Shown: one piece after another, positions 22,534 through 33,089 of the stretch
Layout: every line of letters starts with the position of its first letter
Position numbering within the stretch: the first letter of the stretch is position 1
From: Epiperipatus broadwayi
Lineage: Eukaryota; Onychophora; Udeonychophora; Euonychophora; Peripatidae
Reading direction: 5' to 3'
Length of the DNA stretch: 64,000 nucleotides
Assembly: GCA_028023455.1 (NCBI GenBank)
Contig: JAQFVV010012669.1
Coordinates: forward strand, 312,001 to 376,000
Notes under the pieces: model-generated
Database searches by the model: none
What the model was told of the DNA's origin: nothing
The model's input: only the letters and a program-made list of their open reading frames with translations
Translations under genes and position numbers: made by a program

Positions 22534-24946
22534 CTGAGAGCTTTTTGTGGATAGGACTTTTGAGAGTAAATTAAAATCATTGTTTTTTTTAATAACTTAA
22601 ATATGTTATTCTTTTTAATTTATATATCACCAAATATGTATTAAATTTCATTTCATTTTGTAATTTTTTTCAGTCAGTTTTTTATTTTTTAAAAATAGAC
22701 ACATAACATTATTTTCAGGCAAATCTAATTCTGGAATGTTAAAAATAAATTCATATTTATTTAAAAACTAGCTATGAGAATTTGCTTTTACAATAACTTT
22801 TTAATTTTAAACAAACAAGTTTTATGTTTTAAACAATTAAATTTATTTCAGTTATTGCAACAAAAAAAATCAGCAAGTTTAAGTGATAAATGCTGTAATA
22901 AAATAGAATGAAAAGAAGGATGTTTCATTTATTCACCTACAATCTTCCAACTTTAGTGAGTTTTATATAAAAAAAGATATTTTATTTCATTATTTATCTT
23001 TCTCTTCATTTAAATATCAGACTTATGTCGAGGTCAGCCTATGGTATTTGATATTGGCTTGTATCTCAAACAGAATTTTATTAATAAATATTATATTGAT
23101 TTTTTTTATTATGCTAATAAATTCTATCTATTATTGGTTTCTGTTTTTGCAGTATTTTTCTAAACTTATAGAGATGTACTATTAGAATGCTTTGCATTTA
23201 CTTAGAATAATTGTGAGTAGTTTGCAAGGTGATTTTTTTTTAATTAACAGCACAGCATATTGTAGTAATTATTCAGCCTTAATAATATTTTACAATATCA
23301 ACCTAATTTTCATTCTAAAATTACTATGTTCAGATAAATTTTTATTATTAACACTACAAATTTAATGAAAAACTATTATTTTGTAGGATATTTATCATTT
23401 GATATTTTTTCTTAGTTCTTAATTGCCTGTGACTGAATCTATATAATATTTTTTACTAATCAAAATCATTGCAGTATTTGGAAAGCAAGCATTATATTAA
23501 AAATTAAAATGCAATTTCAAAATTTGCCAATTTTTCTTAAGTAGTAATTATTAATTTTAATTTAAATAATTAAATATTGTTAAAAAAGTTTATTAAGTAA
23601 TGGATCGCATAATTTTGATAGAATTAAGTAAAAATTCCCAAATGATGTTTTCTATTAGAAATGAAGTTTAACAATTTAAATATTATATGCAGGCATTTGA
23701 AATTTTGGTGTGTACTTGCTAATTATAGAAATATATTTAATGTTTTAGATGACACTATTTTAAATTATTTGAATAATTGAAAGCAGATGAAAGTAAGTTG
23801 TTTCAATATTTTACTAAGCACCAAAAATTTAAATAAAATAAAATATTACTTTATTTTATATGTTTTAATGCATTTTTAATTATGTTTGGAACAATTTGAA
23901 ATTTTTTTCAAATGATTTATCTATTTTTTTTCCCTGAAAAAAAAAAGAGTGGATTTTATTAACATCATTGTAAATTCATTTAAATTATAAGTGAAAGGCT
24001 TCTTAGATAAGAAATGTTAACAACATATATATAATAACATCATTATATAATTCTGGTGAATGTTTTTGATATGTATTATTTCTATTATTTGAGGCATCCA
24101 ATAACTGGAATCATATTAATTTTGAATTATTAAAAAATATGATTTTATAAGTAGCATTTATACTATACTTTTGCAAAGATTAAATAATTGAATCATTATA
24201 TTCTAAAAACATCCTAAGAAATTAAAAATTAAAAAAAAAAATGTAAAAAGCTCTTAATGTAAATATACTAATTCTTGTAAATATTTTGTTACTAATAAAG
24301 TTAAAAAAAAAATAATAATAATTGAATTATTTAACACTTGCAAAAATGCTATTGTTTCCATTAAAATCTTTATTTTTATTTAGTAATATATGTTAAAATA
24401 TTTGATGGAAATTTATTTTATATTAAAAACATTGTAATTATTTTTAAATGCTTTTATTTAACTTAAAACTTTATACATTTGTTTTATAGATATAGTTTAA
24501 GTAAGATTTTTTTGATTTCAATTGATAGCTTTTAAAATCAAGCTTAATATATATATAATCAAAATAAGAATCATAGATCACATGACCCAATTCTCTAGCT
24601 TGTAAGATATAAATAATGAGGATTTCCAATTCCTCAACAAGCTTTGTGATAAATGCTTAGCCAGAGAAAGCATTTAAAATATCTCTGTCAGAACCCCCCC
24701 CCCAACCCCTGACTATGGTTTCATGCTTTGGCACTCCTCAGTGAGGCGCTAGGGAAGCTTCAGATACTAAATATCAACCCAAAGTCAGCATTTATCTAAA
24801 AATTATCTATTGAATGGAAAAATCTGAATTTTTCAGACACCTACATATCTTCAAACCCAGCTATCCAACTCAAATAGCTTAATATGTTTTAAATAATGGA
24901 TGTTTTTCTTGGGTCGTTCAATTGAAAGCTTGATTTAATAATTTAT
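22534..24946. other. AT-rich spacer, nothing recognised
   Basis: About 2.4 kb with homopolymer runs. A somewhat less AT-rich patch near 24570-24800, with a 9-C run near 24692, has no recognisable identity. Confidence 0.4.
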
Positions 24947-25289
24947 TAGACACATATATGATAATGTATATACACTACATCTAATATATACATAAGAGAT
25001 ATGCATGTCGATATATTTCAGAAATATCAAGTGATATATATAAACTAAAAGGTCAATTTGATTTAAAGTATTTTTTGCAATCTTTTGAATAAATAAAACT
25101 TCTAAAACTTTAAATCAATTTGACACTTAGAGTTTATATATACTATATATATTACATTAAGTGATAAATATGTCATTTAAAATTGAATTCATATAGAGAT
25201 AAATTACTTAACAAAAAAGGAATTGCAAAATATCTAAATATTAAAAAATAACAGAAATAAAAAATATTATAGTAAATACTTTTATTGTG
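24947..25289 (-). repeat. Interspersed repeat R1, copy 2, distal part
   Basis: The inverse complement matches 12100-12440 in order (aattcaattttaaatgacat, tttgcaattcc, ggtgtctaata-like end at 24947). Separated from its palindromic head at 25550-25711 by the RZ2 fragment. Confidence 0.7.
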
Positions 25290-25549
25290 CATGGAGTGAA
25301 TTGAAGCCTGTCCATTAAAGTATGAAGATTGTCTATCTTAATATATATCTGAGCACTTATTGCATATATGTGTAGAGATGATAATCTGGACCGTTTATGA
25401 TGATTGCTGGTTTAGCATGAAATACATATATTGGTGATTATTTATTTTTTCGACATATATATGTTCAAGTGTATCAGTGTTATGAGATGGAGTGGAGAGT
25501 GGTGGGTCGTTTGAAAGTCTGTGCTCATATACCCTATATATTAAACAAA
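25290..25549 (+). mobile_element. RZ2 single-arm copy nested in repeat R1
   Basis: Matches the right arm of 2989-3577 from gaagcctgtccattaaa to gtctgtgctcatatac. The other arm is absent. It splits repeat R1, so it inserted after R1 or arose by rearrangement there. Contains one hammerhead motif. Confidence 0.75.
25374..25448 (+). ncRNA. Hammerhead motif, RZ2 single-arm copy, partly decayed
   Basis: Stem II UUGCU-GGUUU-AGCAU, GAAA, stem III AUA-CA-UAU, cleavage base A and UUGGU are intact. On the 5' side ACCAACUGAUGA has become ACCGUUUAUGAUGA, so core base C3 and the base of stem I are lost; activity is unlikely. Confidence 0.65.
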
Positions 25550-25711
25550 TAATTGTTTCTTTAACAACAATTGGAGTTTTTAGATTTAACTTGAAGTAAA
25601 ATTGTGGGGGGGGGGTGCAGAAATTAATCAACTACATCACTTCATGGATCCTATGCTTTTATTCAAATTAAATCTAAAAAAAACCCAATTGTGGTTAAAG
25701 AAACAATTATT
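25550..25711. repeat. Interspersed repeat R1, copy 2, palindromic head
   Basis: Left attgtttctttaacaacaat and right complement attgtggttaaagaaacaat form a fold-back equivalent to 11939-12094. A G-run (about 25606-25615) lies near its centre. Confidence 0.75.
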
Positions 25712-27378
25712 TTTTTTGGTTTTTAGCACATGATAAATACTATAAAATATTTTTTACCTCTATTATTAATATTTTATTTTAAAGCATTTGCATTTATTTT
25801 TAATGTTTTACATTAAAAGATTTGCAGATATTTTTAGGGTTTTATGTTAAAATATTTGCAATTATTTACCCATCATTTTTGGTGGACTTCCCTTAGTTTT
25901 AAATTTAATAATAATTGATATGACTTATTGCTTTTTTTTTTTGGCAATTCACATCATTTTATAGTTTGTAATAAAAACACTCTTTATTTATGTTAAATAT
26001 TCAGTTTTATACAAAATCATTTTACATATGATCCCCCCCCCCCTTTTTTTATTCATTATCAAAAATTAACAATTAAGGTAATAAAAAAAAAGAGTTACAG
26101 AGTTCATAATATTTTATGTCAAGAACGATGGGTTATAAATTATATGCTAGCTTATTTTTTTCTGAAATAAATGAATCTATATATCTTTTTATAAACTGAC
26201 TGTTTATTGCTTTTCATTAATTTTAGCAACTTAAAAGAAATAAAAAATAAGCAATATATTCATAAATTTGTGAAATGGTTTTTACTTTTCGTTAACTTCG
26301 GCAATAAAAAAAAAAAGTTTATTTTTATAACTTGAAATTGTGAAGAATATTAACCTAAAAATAAAACTGTTTTCCATTCATCAATCAATTTTATAATCTC
26401 TCCCGCTTTCTGTAATAGGAAGCTTTATATCTAGTACGCAAGCGTACATACAATACCTAAAAAAGAATAATGAATTTGCTTACAATAATTCTATATTATT
26501 CATTGAAAAATTGTCACCAACAATAATCTAAATATGTCATTTTAACAATGAATTGTTAAATACTTTTACTGCATCATAAAAATGAATTATTATATGCATT
26601 TTATGAACAGACATATATATGCAAGATATATATTTAAAAAAAAAAAGAAATAAAACAAAATGATATAAAAATAAAGAAAAGCAAAGTAAGAACAAGCTAT
26701 TAAGAAGGATAACAAAAGTATATATAAAGAGGTAAGCTGAAGACAACGTATGTAAACATTTAAATTATTATTGAATATTAATGTAAATCTGCAGAACATA
26801 GTAGATATTGCTATACATCAGAAACATGAAAGCGAATTTTAAAGCATTAGTGTTGAATTGTTCCCAGAAATTGAATAAATCATTACTGACCCAAATCATA
26901 CAGTATATGTAATTTTTAAATCATTATTTCAAGTAATAGGTTGAAAGTAAAAATAGTACTTTCTACCAGACATCCAACAAGCAACAAATCAGTTGTAGAG
27001 AATTAATTTCCAGCTGTATTATGTTATTGCTTATGTTTTGTTTTGTAGAATAGAGAGAAAGAGATGCTAATCACTGGATGAAAGAAACTTTCACATACTG
27101 TTTAAATTTTAATATTATAGTACTCATTTTTGGCCATAACTGTACAAAATCATTTGTATATGCATCTGTATATCTAATAGATAAAAAGATATAAAAAAGT
27201 CCAAATATTTTATTAAAAGTCTATAAATTATAATAGAATTTTAATTAACAATAGAATTCTAATGTAATTACACATACATTTAATTTTAATGTCTGTATTA
27301 AATATAACTGTAAATTTTTAAAAGTGAATTAAGTTTTAATCACAGTATATAACATAAGCATAAAATAGTCTACTTTAC
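25712..27378. other. AT-rich sequence, downstream intron of the minus-strand gene
   Basis: On the minus strand this follows the donor at 27378, so at least its right part should be intron. A 10-C run at about 26034. No downstream exon recognised. Confidence 0.4.
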
Positions 27379-27934
27379 CTCGATGAAAAGGCGATGCTCG
27401 ACGAGCTTTTCTTCCAGAACTTCGAGAACCATTTGATCCTAATGGTTCTAAGGAAGAATGCCCTCGAGCACTGGACTCACTGTCCACAGAAAACCGTGCA
27501 CGAGGTTTTACGCCCTGAAGGAAGCGAGGTCGTTTAAAGGATGATTGACTGCCTTGACTGTAAGTCGATCCCTTGGACCCTGACCGTGTCCGGGCATCAC
27601 TTCCGGAAGTTAATGAACTGTCTGACTGTTTTTCAGTACTTGATGATGATGAATTGCTTATGGAAATTTTTGCTGGTTTATGAAGTGGAGATGGCTGAAG
27701 TTGTCCTGTAAAGTCACATTGTGGCGAATGAAGGTCTTTGTCCATGGGATTGATAAACAAATTGGCTGATTTTATTTCAGCAGTTAAGTCCCCTTGAGAA
27801 GATAGGGGCTGTGTGTAACAGCTTGCATAGGTCTCAGTACTGGCGCTGTCCTCATTCTTTCGAAGTGGTTTCAATTCGATTTCATGATCATCTGCACATG
27901 CCAAGTTATCAGAATGCAAGAAATCCTTGACATC
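27379..27934 (-). CDS. Internal coding exon of an unidentified host gene; Ser/Arg-rich intracellular region
   Basis: A 556-nt exon with both splice sites. The minus-strand acceptor TTTTTTTTATTAG ends at 27935 and the donor GAG|GTAAAG starts at 27378; entry phase 0, exit phase 1. It encodes about 185 residues from DVKDFLHSDNLACADDHEIE to RRASPFHRG with no stop. GC content is clearly higher than the flanks. The first half is acidic to neutral. Residues about 85-130 are a serine-rich tract (SISNSSSSSTEK, SGSDARTRSGSKGS). The last 55 are basic, with kinase-type sites RARFS and RRAS. No transmembrane segment, zinc site or catalytic motif. This looks like a disordered, phosphorylatable linker of a large signalling, channel or scaffold protein, but I do not recognise the family. 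Translation past 27379 into GKVDYFML is intron read-through. Confidence 0.8.
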
Positions 27935-28142
27935 CTAATAAAAAAAATACATCATTTTATATAAAAATTTAAAAATATATTCTAATTTATAAAAGCTAAA
28001 AAAATACATCAGTATAAAAATGCTTTCCTAGAAATTATTAGAAGATAAGACTAGTCACCTTAAATGCAATTAATCACATTCTGATTTGATACACTTCATA
28101 AAATCATTTGTTATTTAAATAACAAATCTTGAATAGTTTATA
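27935..28142. other. Intron upstream of the minus-strand exon
   Basis: AT-rich intron sequence; polypyrimidine tract and AG at 27935-27950 on the minus strand. Confidence 0.6.
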
Positions 28143-28310
28143 TAGTGAATTGTTTTTTCTTTCATCAATAAAAATTGTAATTATAAATATGTGATTTCCT
28201 CTCCACCCGCATGCGTTAGTGAAGCTTCACTAACGCAGGCTGTAAAAAAATCCCATATTTATAATTTATACAGTGAAATGATTTTTTAAAAATAAAATAA
28301 ATTCATTATA
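28143..28310. repeat. Intronic fold-back element with a 24-bp perfect palindrome
   Basis: The core 28213-28236 is a perfect palindrome (GCGTTAGTGAAG and its complement). Weaker complementarity continues outward through aaatatgtgattt/aaatcccatattt to roughly 28143 and 28310. Non-coding, lies in the intron. Confidence 0.7.
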
Positions 28311-28437
28311 TTATTAATGTTTAGCACCTTAATTAATAAATATATATTTTCTGACATTTTATTGTAATTTAAAAGCGTAATTAAATATAATCAAATGGTT
28401 TCTTGCTCAGAAAGTCATGTGACAATCAATCACTACA

Positions 28438-28515
28438 ATAACAGAGTTTAAGCTGTGATCCAGAGACTTTTAGTTCCTGAGTCTGCTATTCAGTCACTAC
28501 TCTAAACCATGCTAA
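28438..28515 (-). repeat. tRNA-like SINE head
   Basis: The minus strand reads TTTAGAGTAGTGACTGAATA, then a loop with CTCAGGAACT, then AAAGTCTCTGGATCACAG: A-box, anticodon-arm and B-box order of a tRNA. No intact cloverleaf. Possibly another SINE family. Confidence 0.45.
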
Positions 28516-28928
28516 AGATCTCTGTATCAATATTTTATGTCTATCATTTTTAGTACTCAAATATATCACAATCTTTTGAGTGATAAATTATCTTTATGGA
28601 TCACTAAAGCACATGGAGATGTTATAAATTAAATACCATAATTAAACTGTAATATTTTTATGAATTACTAGAAATTCTTTGCACATAGAGCAATTAGTTT
28701 TGCAATAACTATTATATTAATACATTAAATTTTTAAATTACATTGCTACAATTGGAGAGAAAACAAATTAATACAATCATTAAACATATGATTGAACACA
28801 AGTATGTAATATAGATACAAATTCATAAACAAAGGCAAAATTCTCCATACAGTAGTGCCACCCTGTGCCAAACAGAGTAATCAATGGATGCCAGAAGGCT
28901 TGTGCATAAAATCCCTATCTAGTGCCTA

Positions 28929-28995
28929 CTCATCCAATATCCCCAGACTAGTTTCTGGCTTGTGGCCATCATCAGTGAGGAGCCTTGGATCTGAG
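28929..28995 (-). ncRNA. Hammerhead ribozyme, RZ1 copy H6, best preserved
   Basis: CUGAUGA, stem II UGGC-CACAA-GCCA (4 bp, fully paired including the first pair U-A), GAAA, ACUAGU, GUC cleavage triplet (site at complement of 28946). Inner stem I UCCUCA/UGGGGA, outer stem I AUCCAA/UUGGAU plus CUC/GAG. No core base deviates from the hammerhead consensus. Confidence 0.88.
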
Positions 28996-29378
28996 AGCAC
29001 TGCACCTAGATCTTAGGATCTAATGCAACCCTCCAGCAGCCACCTTTTAACTCTACTACAAAACTATGAGAATGAAATTGAAAACACAATAATATTTTCA
29101 ATCTAAGCTCAATAGCTTATATAGTCATATGGGTCTGAACTCAATTCAGCACCCATACATTTTGGTGTCTTTGGCTCTTAAACAACTATAGCCACCACTA
29201 TCCTATTAGGCGGGATTGGTGTTAAACCACTAAACATCATATGGTCACCATCTCTATACTAGCACATAATTGTTATAAACAAAGGCAAAACTCTCCATAC
29301 AGTAGTGCCACCCTGTGCCGAACAGAGTAATCAATGGATGCCAGAAGGCTTGTGCATAAAATCTCTATCTAGGGCCTA

Positions 29379-29445
29379 CTCATCCAATATCCCCAGACTA
29401 GTTTCTGGCTTGTGGCCATCATCAGTGAGGAGCCTTGAATCTGAG
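29379..29445 (-). ncRNA. Hammerhead ribozyme, RZ1 copy H7
   Basis: Identical to H6 apart from AUUCAA for AUCCAA in outer stem I (C-G becomes U-G). Complete core and fully paired stem II. Head-to-tail with H6. Confidence 0.87.
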
Positions 29446-29594
29446 AGCACTGCACCTAGATCTTAGGATCTATTGAGCTTAGATTGAAAATACTATTGTG
29501 TTTTCCATTTCATTTTCATAGTTTTGTAGTAAAGTAGAGTTAAAAGGTGGCTGCTGGATGGTTGCATTAGATCCTAAGATCTAGGTGCAGTGCT

Positions 29595-29661
29595 CTCAGA
29601 TCCAAGGCTCCTCACTGACGATGGCCACAAGCCAGAAACTAGTCTGGGGATATTGGATGAG
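29595..29661 (+). ncRNA. Hammerhead ribozyme, RZ1 copy H8
   Basis: The core reads CUGACGA; position 7 is free in hammerheads, so this is still consensus. Stem II UGGC-CACAA-GCCA, GAAA, ACUAGU, cleavage after 29644, perfect stem I pairs. Confidence 0.86.
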
Positions 29662-29824
29662 TAGGCACTAGATAGGGATTTTATGCACAAGCCTTCTGGC
29701 ATCCATTGATTACTCTGTTTGGCACAGGGTTGTACTACTGTGTGGAGAGTTTTGCCTTTGTTTACAACAATTATGTGCTAGTATAGAGATGGTGATCATG
29801 TGATGTTTAGTGATATAAATACAT

Positions 29825-30427
29825 GTGATGTAATGAACATAAAATTATAATAATTTGAAGGATCTTCAGATTAAAAACCAGACATATAGGATCGGAATCA
29901 GTTAAAATAGGCACAGCTTAAAAATAGATCACCTTATTATTTATATAAAGCACATGTAAATCATATACTTGGATTAGAATTGTCAACTGTAATAAAGTAA
30001 ACTAGCACATTTTATATTATATAACTAAGAGATGAGTTCACTGTTTTGAGGAATTGAAAAAGAGTTGAGATAATTTTTTAAATCTTTAATTATTTGTTAG
30101 AATGGAAGAATACAGTTTAAAGTTAATATCATCTAACAGATCTTAAAAAGTGACTGCATTACAACTAAGGTGGAGGATGACTGGAGAGAGTTTTATTATT
30201 AGATTAATTTAGAGGCTGCAATGGTCAGTCTCATTTTTATATGCTTTATTTTAACATAAGTGCCAAATAGCTTACACTCTTCAGAAAACTAGAAGGTATG
30301 AATTAACAAATGAGCAAAGATATGATGAAAAACCTAAAGATATTCCTTAAAAATTTTGGTTAATTTTATGAATAGTCACATTCCATAAAATCTTAAAACA
30401 TCTGTAAAAATTGAATTGAAAATTTTT
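29825..30427. other. AT-rich spacer, nothing recognised
   Basis: No supported feature. Confidence 0.35.
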
Positions 30428-30520
30428 AGTTTGATAAACAGTTAAACATGGTAGTGTAAAGGTTTTTAGAAGGTAGTTTGATAAACAGTTAAACACGGTA
30501 GTGTAAAGGTTTTTAGCAGG
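30428..30520. repeat. Tandem duplication, 47-bp unit x 2
   Basis: agtttgataaacagttaaac followed by ggtagtgtaaaggtttttag occurs twice with a single C/T difference. Confidence 0.9.
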
Positions 30521-30749
30521 CATTATAGTCAATTAATTACTGATTATAACTTTTCTTCATTTTTGATGTGTTAATTGGACATATACAATTGCTTTAGATG
30601 TCTAGCCTATAGATAACTGTCAAAAATAGGTAGACATGCATTAATGGGAGTGTGTCAGTGTATCAGTTAAACTTTGTATGTTGCTAACACCTTGAAAAAA
30701 CATCACCAACAAAAGAAATAGCTTATGCAGAGATCTTGAATTATGCTTT

Positions 30750-31620
30750 TTAAAATTTCTGACAAATAACTGTTAATCCAAAAGCCAAGAAGTGTCAAAT
30801 TCTTGTTTTGCATTTTTATCAATTCAAATTAAAAATTTCACTCCAAACTGTATTATATCTTGAATCCTGATTTCATAGTTGCTTACAAACAATTTCAAAA
30901 AACATTGCCATAAAAAGCTTCCTTGTTTAACACCAGTTTAACATTTCAAGTTCTCCAGGTTTTCCATCTGTAGTAATAACTCTTCCTTTTATTCTATATT
31001 GTAGAACGTGAAAATTATAATTAAATTTTAGGAGACAATTAATTAATTTTAAATAGGGCCACTGATCTGTTTGAATCAATAAATATGTAAATCACTTTTT
31101 TGTTACCGATACTTTTCTTGTATTTTTATGACATCAAAAACCATGTCTACACTGCTTCTTGATGCTTTAAAACCATATTGAATCTTTGATAACCATCCCT
31201 TTATGATTGGAAGGAAGGTATTCAATAAAAGCTTTAAAAGAGTTTTCCTATAGGGGATAATAATTATATTCTATGATAATTACTGCTATCTTGTCTATCT
31301 CTTCTATTTTAAAAAATAAAACATAAAAAGTTTTTTTTGATTAGGCAGTCCAACTTTATGATCCATGTATTTTTTTAAAAAATGCAAAATGTTTGGAGCT
31401 GATATATCATCAATATAATTTAAAATTTCTTCAAATATCTACCTCATTAGGACCTGCAGATTTTTAACTTTTCTAATACTCACACTAAGTATAAAACTGT
31501 CTTTAAATGACTCATTACAGATTAAAACCCTCTATAATGGTCCTTTAAAAGATATTATTCACCAGATTTGACAAGTGGTGATAATTTAGGTAGTTTTCCA
31601 TCTTTGTTTTATTCTCTAGA
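30750..31620 (-). pseudogene. LINE-B non-LTR retrotransposon, RT domain remnant, copy 1
   Basis: Minus strand in order (several frames): KSAGPN near 31460, the linker before RT; PISLLSPIGKLF-like near 31270; SKIQYGFKASRSSVDMVFDV near 31190-31130, the conserved QxGFRxxRxTxDxIF block; then GRVITTDGKPGELE near 30980 and a degraded VKQG. The reverse transcriptase catalytic aspartates are not readable. Many stops. Confidence 0.8.
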
Positions 31621-33089
31621 AATATTGGAAGATTAGTTTAATCAGCCATGTTACTCTCAACCCAAAGAAAAAATCTTATATCTGAAGGAAATTTAAAAAA
31701 TTGGGCCACCTTCAAACCTAGATTGCAGCATTGTCAGCTAGATGTTCTATCATTATACAATTAGCTCTTAAAATTTTCTCTTCCTCTCTTTGTATACATA
31801 TGTTTTCTACAAGAGTCAGTAGACAATTATCAACTATTAAAATATGGTAATAAATTTTGATACAAAACAATAATTATTACATTACTGAGCAGAGCTTTCA
31901 ATACAGCATATTTTTTGTCAATGCACGACTATATATATACACACAAAAAAGAGTGGTTGGAGAATAATCTTTCTAAAGATAAACTTGAAATTCTTACAGC
32001 TAAAATAAAGCATGTATTATTAGTTTTTCGAAGTAAAGATAAGGGCAATTCCAGATGATCAATTTAAAGATATATTTAAAGCCAATTTAAAATCTTATAA
32101 CTAAATTTTCTTTGAAAATATCAAATCATCTTATACTAGTAAAATATTATTATAGATCCTGCATTTTTTGCTTCTAATGCCAAGATTGAGTGGAGGAAAA
32201 TTTTGGCAAGTATGACATTTTGTAATGTTTTTTTTTAAAAAGATTATTATATCAAAAATTTAGGAATCTAAATCTTTATAGATATACATTCTACACAAAA
32301 AAAAATGTTACTCAAAAGTTGATCATGTTTTACACCCATTATATATCTGACTGAAATATTCCTATAATAGAGATATAAAAACATAACTTAGGATCTGGTA
32401 AACAGTTACTTTAATATATCTATTATATTTCTTTAGACAAACTATGTTAAATATTCCAAGACCTTATATATTTTCATAGGAAAGACAGATATCATGTCAC
32501 ATTTAATCCATTTTAAAACCAGTGCAGTAGCATAAAAATTTCTAATGATTAAAACTGCCTTTAGTAAAAAGAAATAGGCTTCTTGGCATAGTTGATGCCA
32601 GATCTATATGACTTATTTAGGAATAAAATTTTCTGTATTCTAGAGTATTAAATGATCATTTCATATGAGTGGTTTTTGTATGATGATTTGTGAATTGAGA
32701 ATAAATGGGAAGAATGGGCATAGGATCAAACTTGCTTGAGTTTATTCTATATTAGATAGATAAAATTGGAGATTAGTTTATAGTAGAATACTTTGTTTAC
32801 ACAAAAGATATAGTAAATTGAATATAGAAATAATATATGATGCCAATTGCTTGTCTGATGAGATTGTCTTGAAAAACCCAAATGGTAAAGTATCAGATTT
32901 GAATTTTAATGGTTATTTGAATATATCTTACATCATTGTGATAATCAGAAAATCAATGAATATTTATTTAATGATTACCATGGTTATACAAATACACATA
33001 TAACAACCATTCACAAATGATTATGGCCATTCCAATTTCAATAAAAGAAAAAAAAACTGCTCTAGAAATGAGGTTTGTATTGACTATAC
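31621..33089. other. AT-rich spacer, nothing recognised
   Basis: May include unreadable upstream LINE-B sequence just above 31620. No feature supported. Confidence 0.35.

Larger units (their letters stand above)
28827..29811. mobile_element. RZ1 block 2: three hammerheads, probable 13-bp TSD
   Basis: A 985-bp block. The flanks gatacaaattcat (28814-28826) and gatataaatacat (29812-29824) match at 11 of 13 positions, a likely aged TSD. It holds two minus-strand ribozymes 450 bp apart (28929, 29379), then one plus-strand copy (29595) after a head-to-head junction near 29470. Predicted minus-strand monomer 29395-28946 is 450 nt. The left end aaacaaaggcaaaattctcc and right end gatcatgtgatgtttagtg match block 1. 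It lies upstream of the exon at 27379 on the minus strand, so two of its ribozymes are in the sense orientation of that gene's probable intron. Confidence 0.85.
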
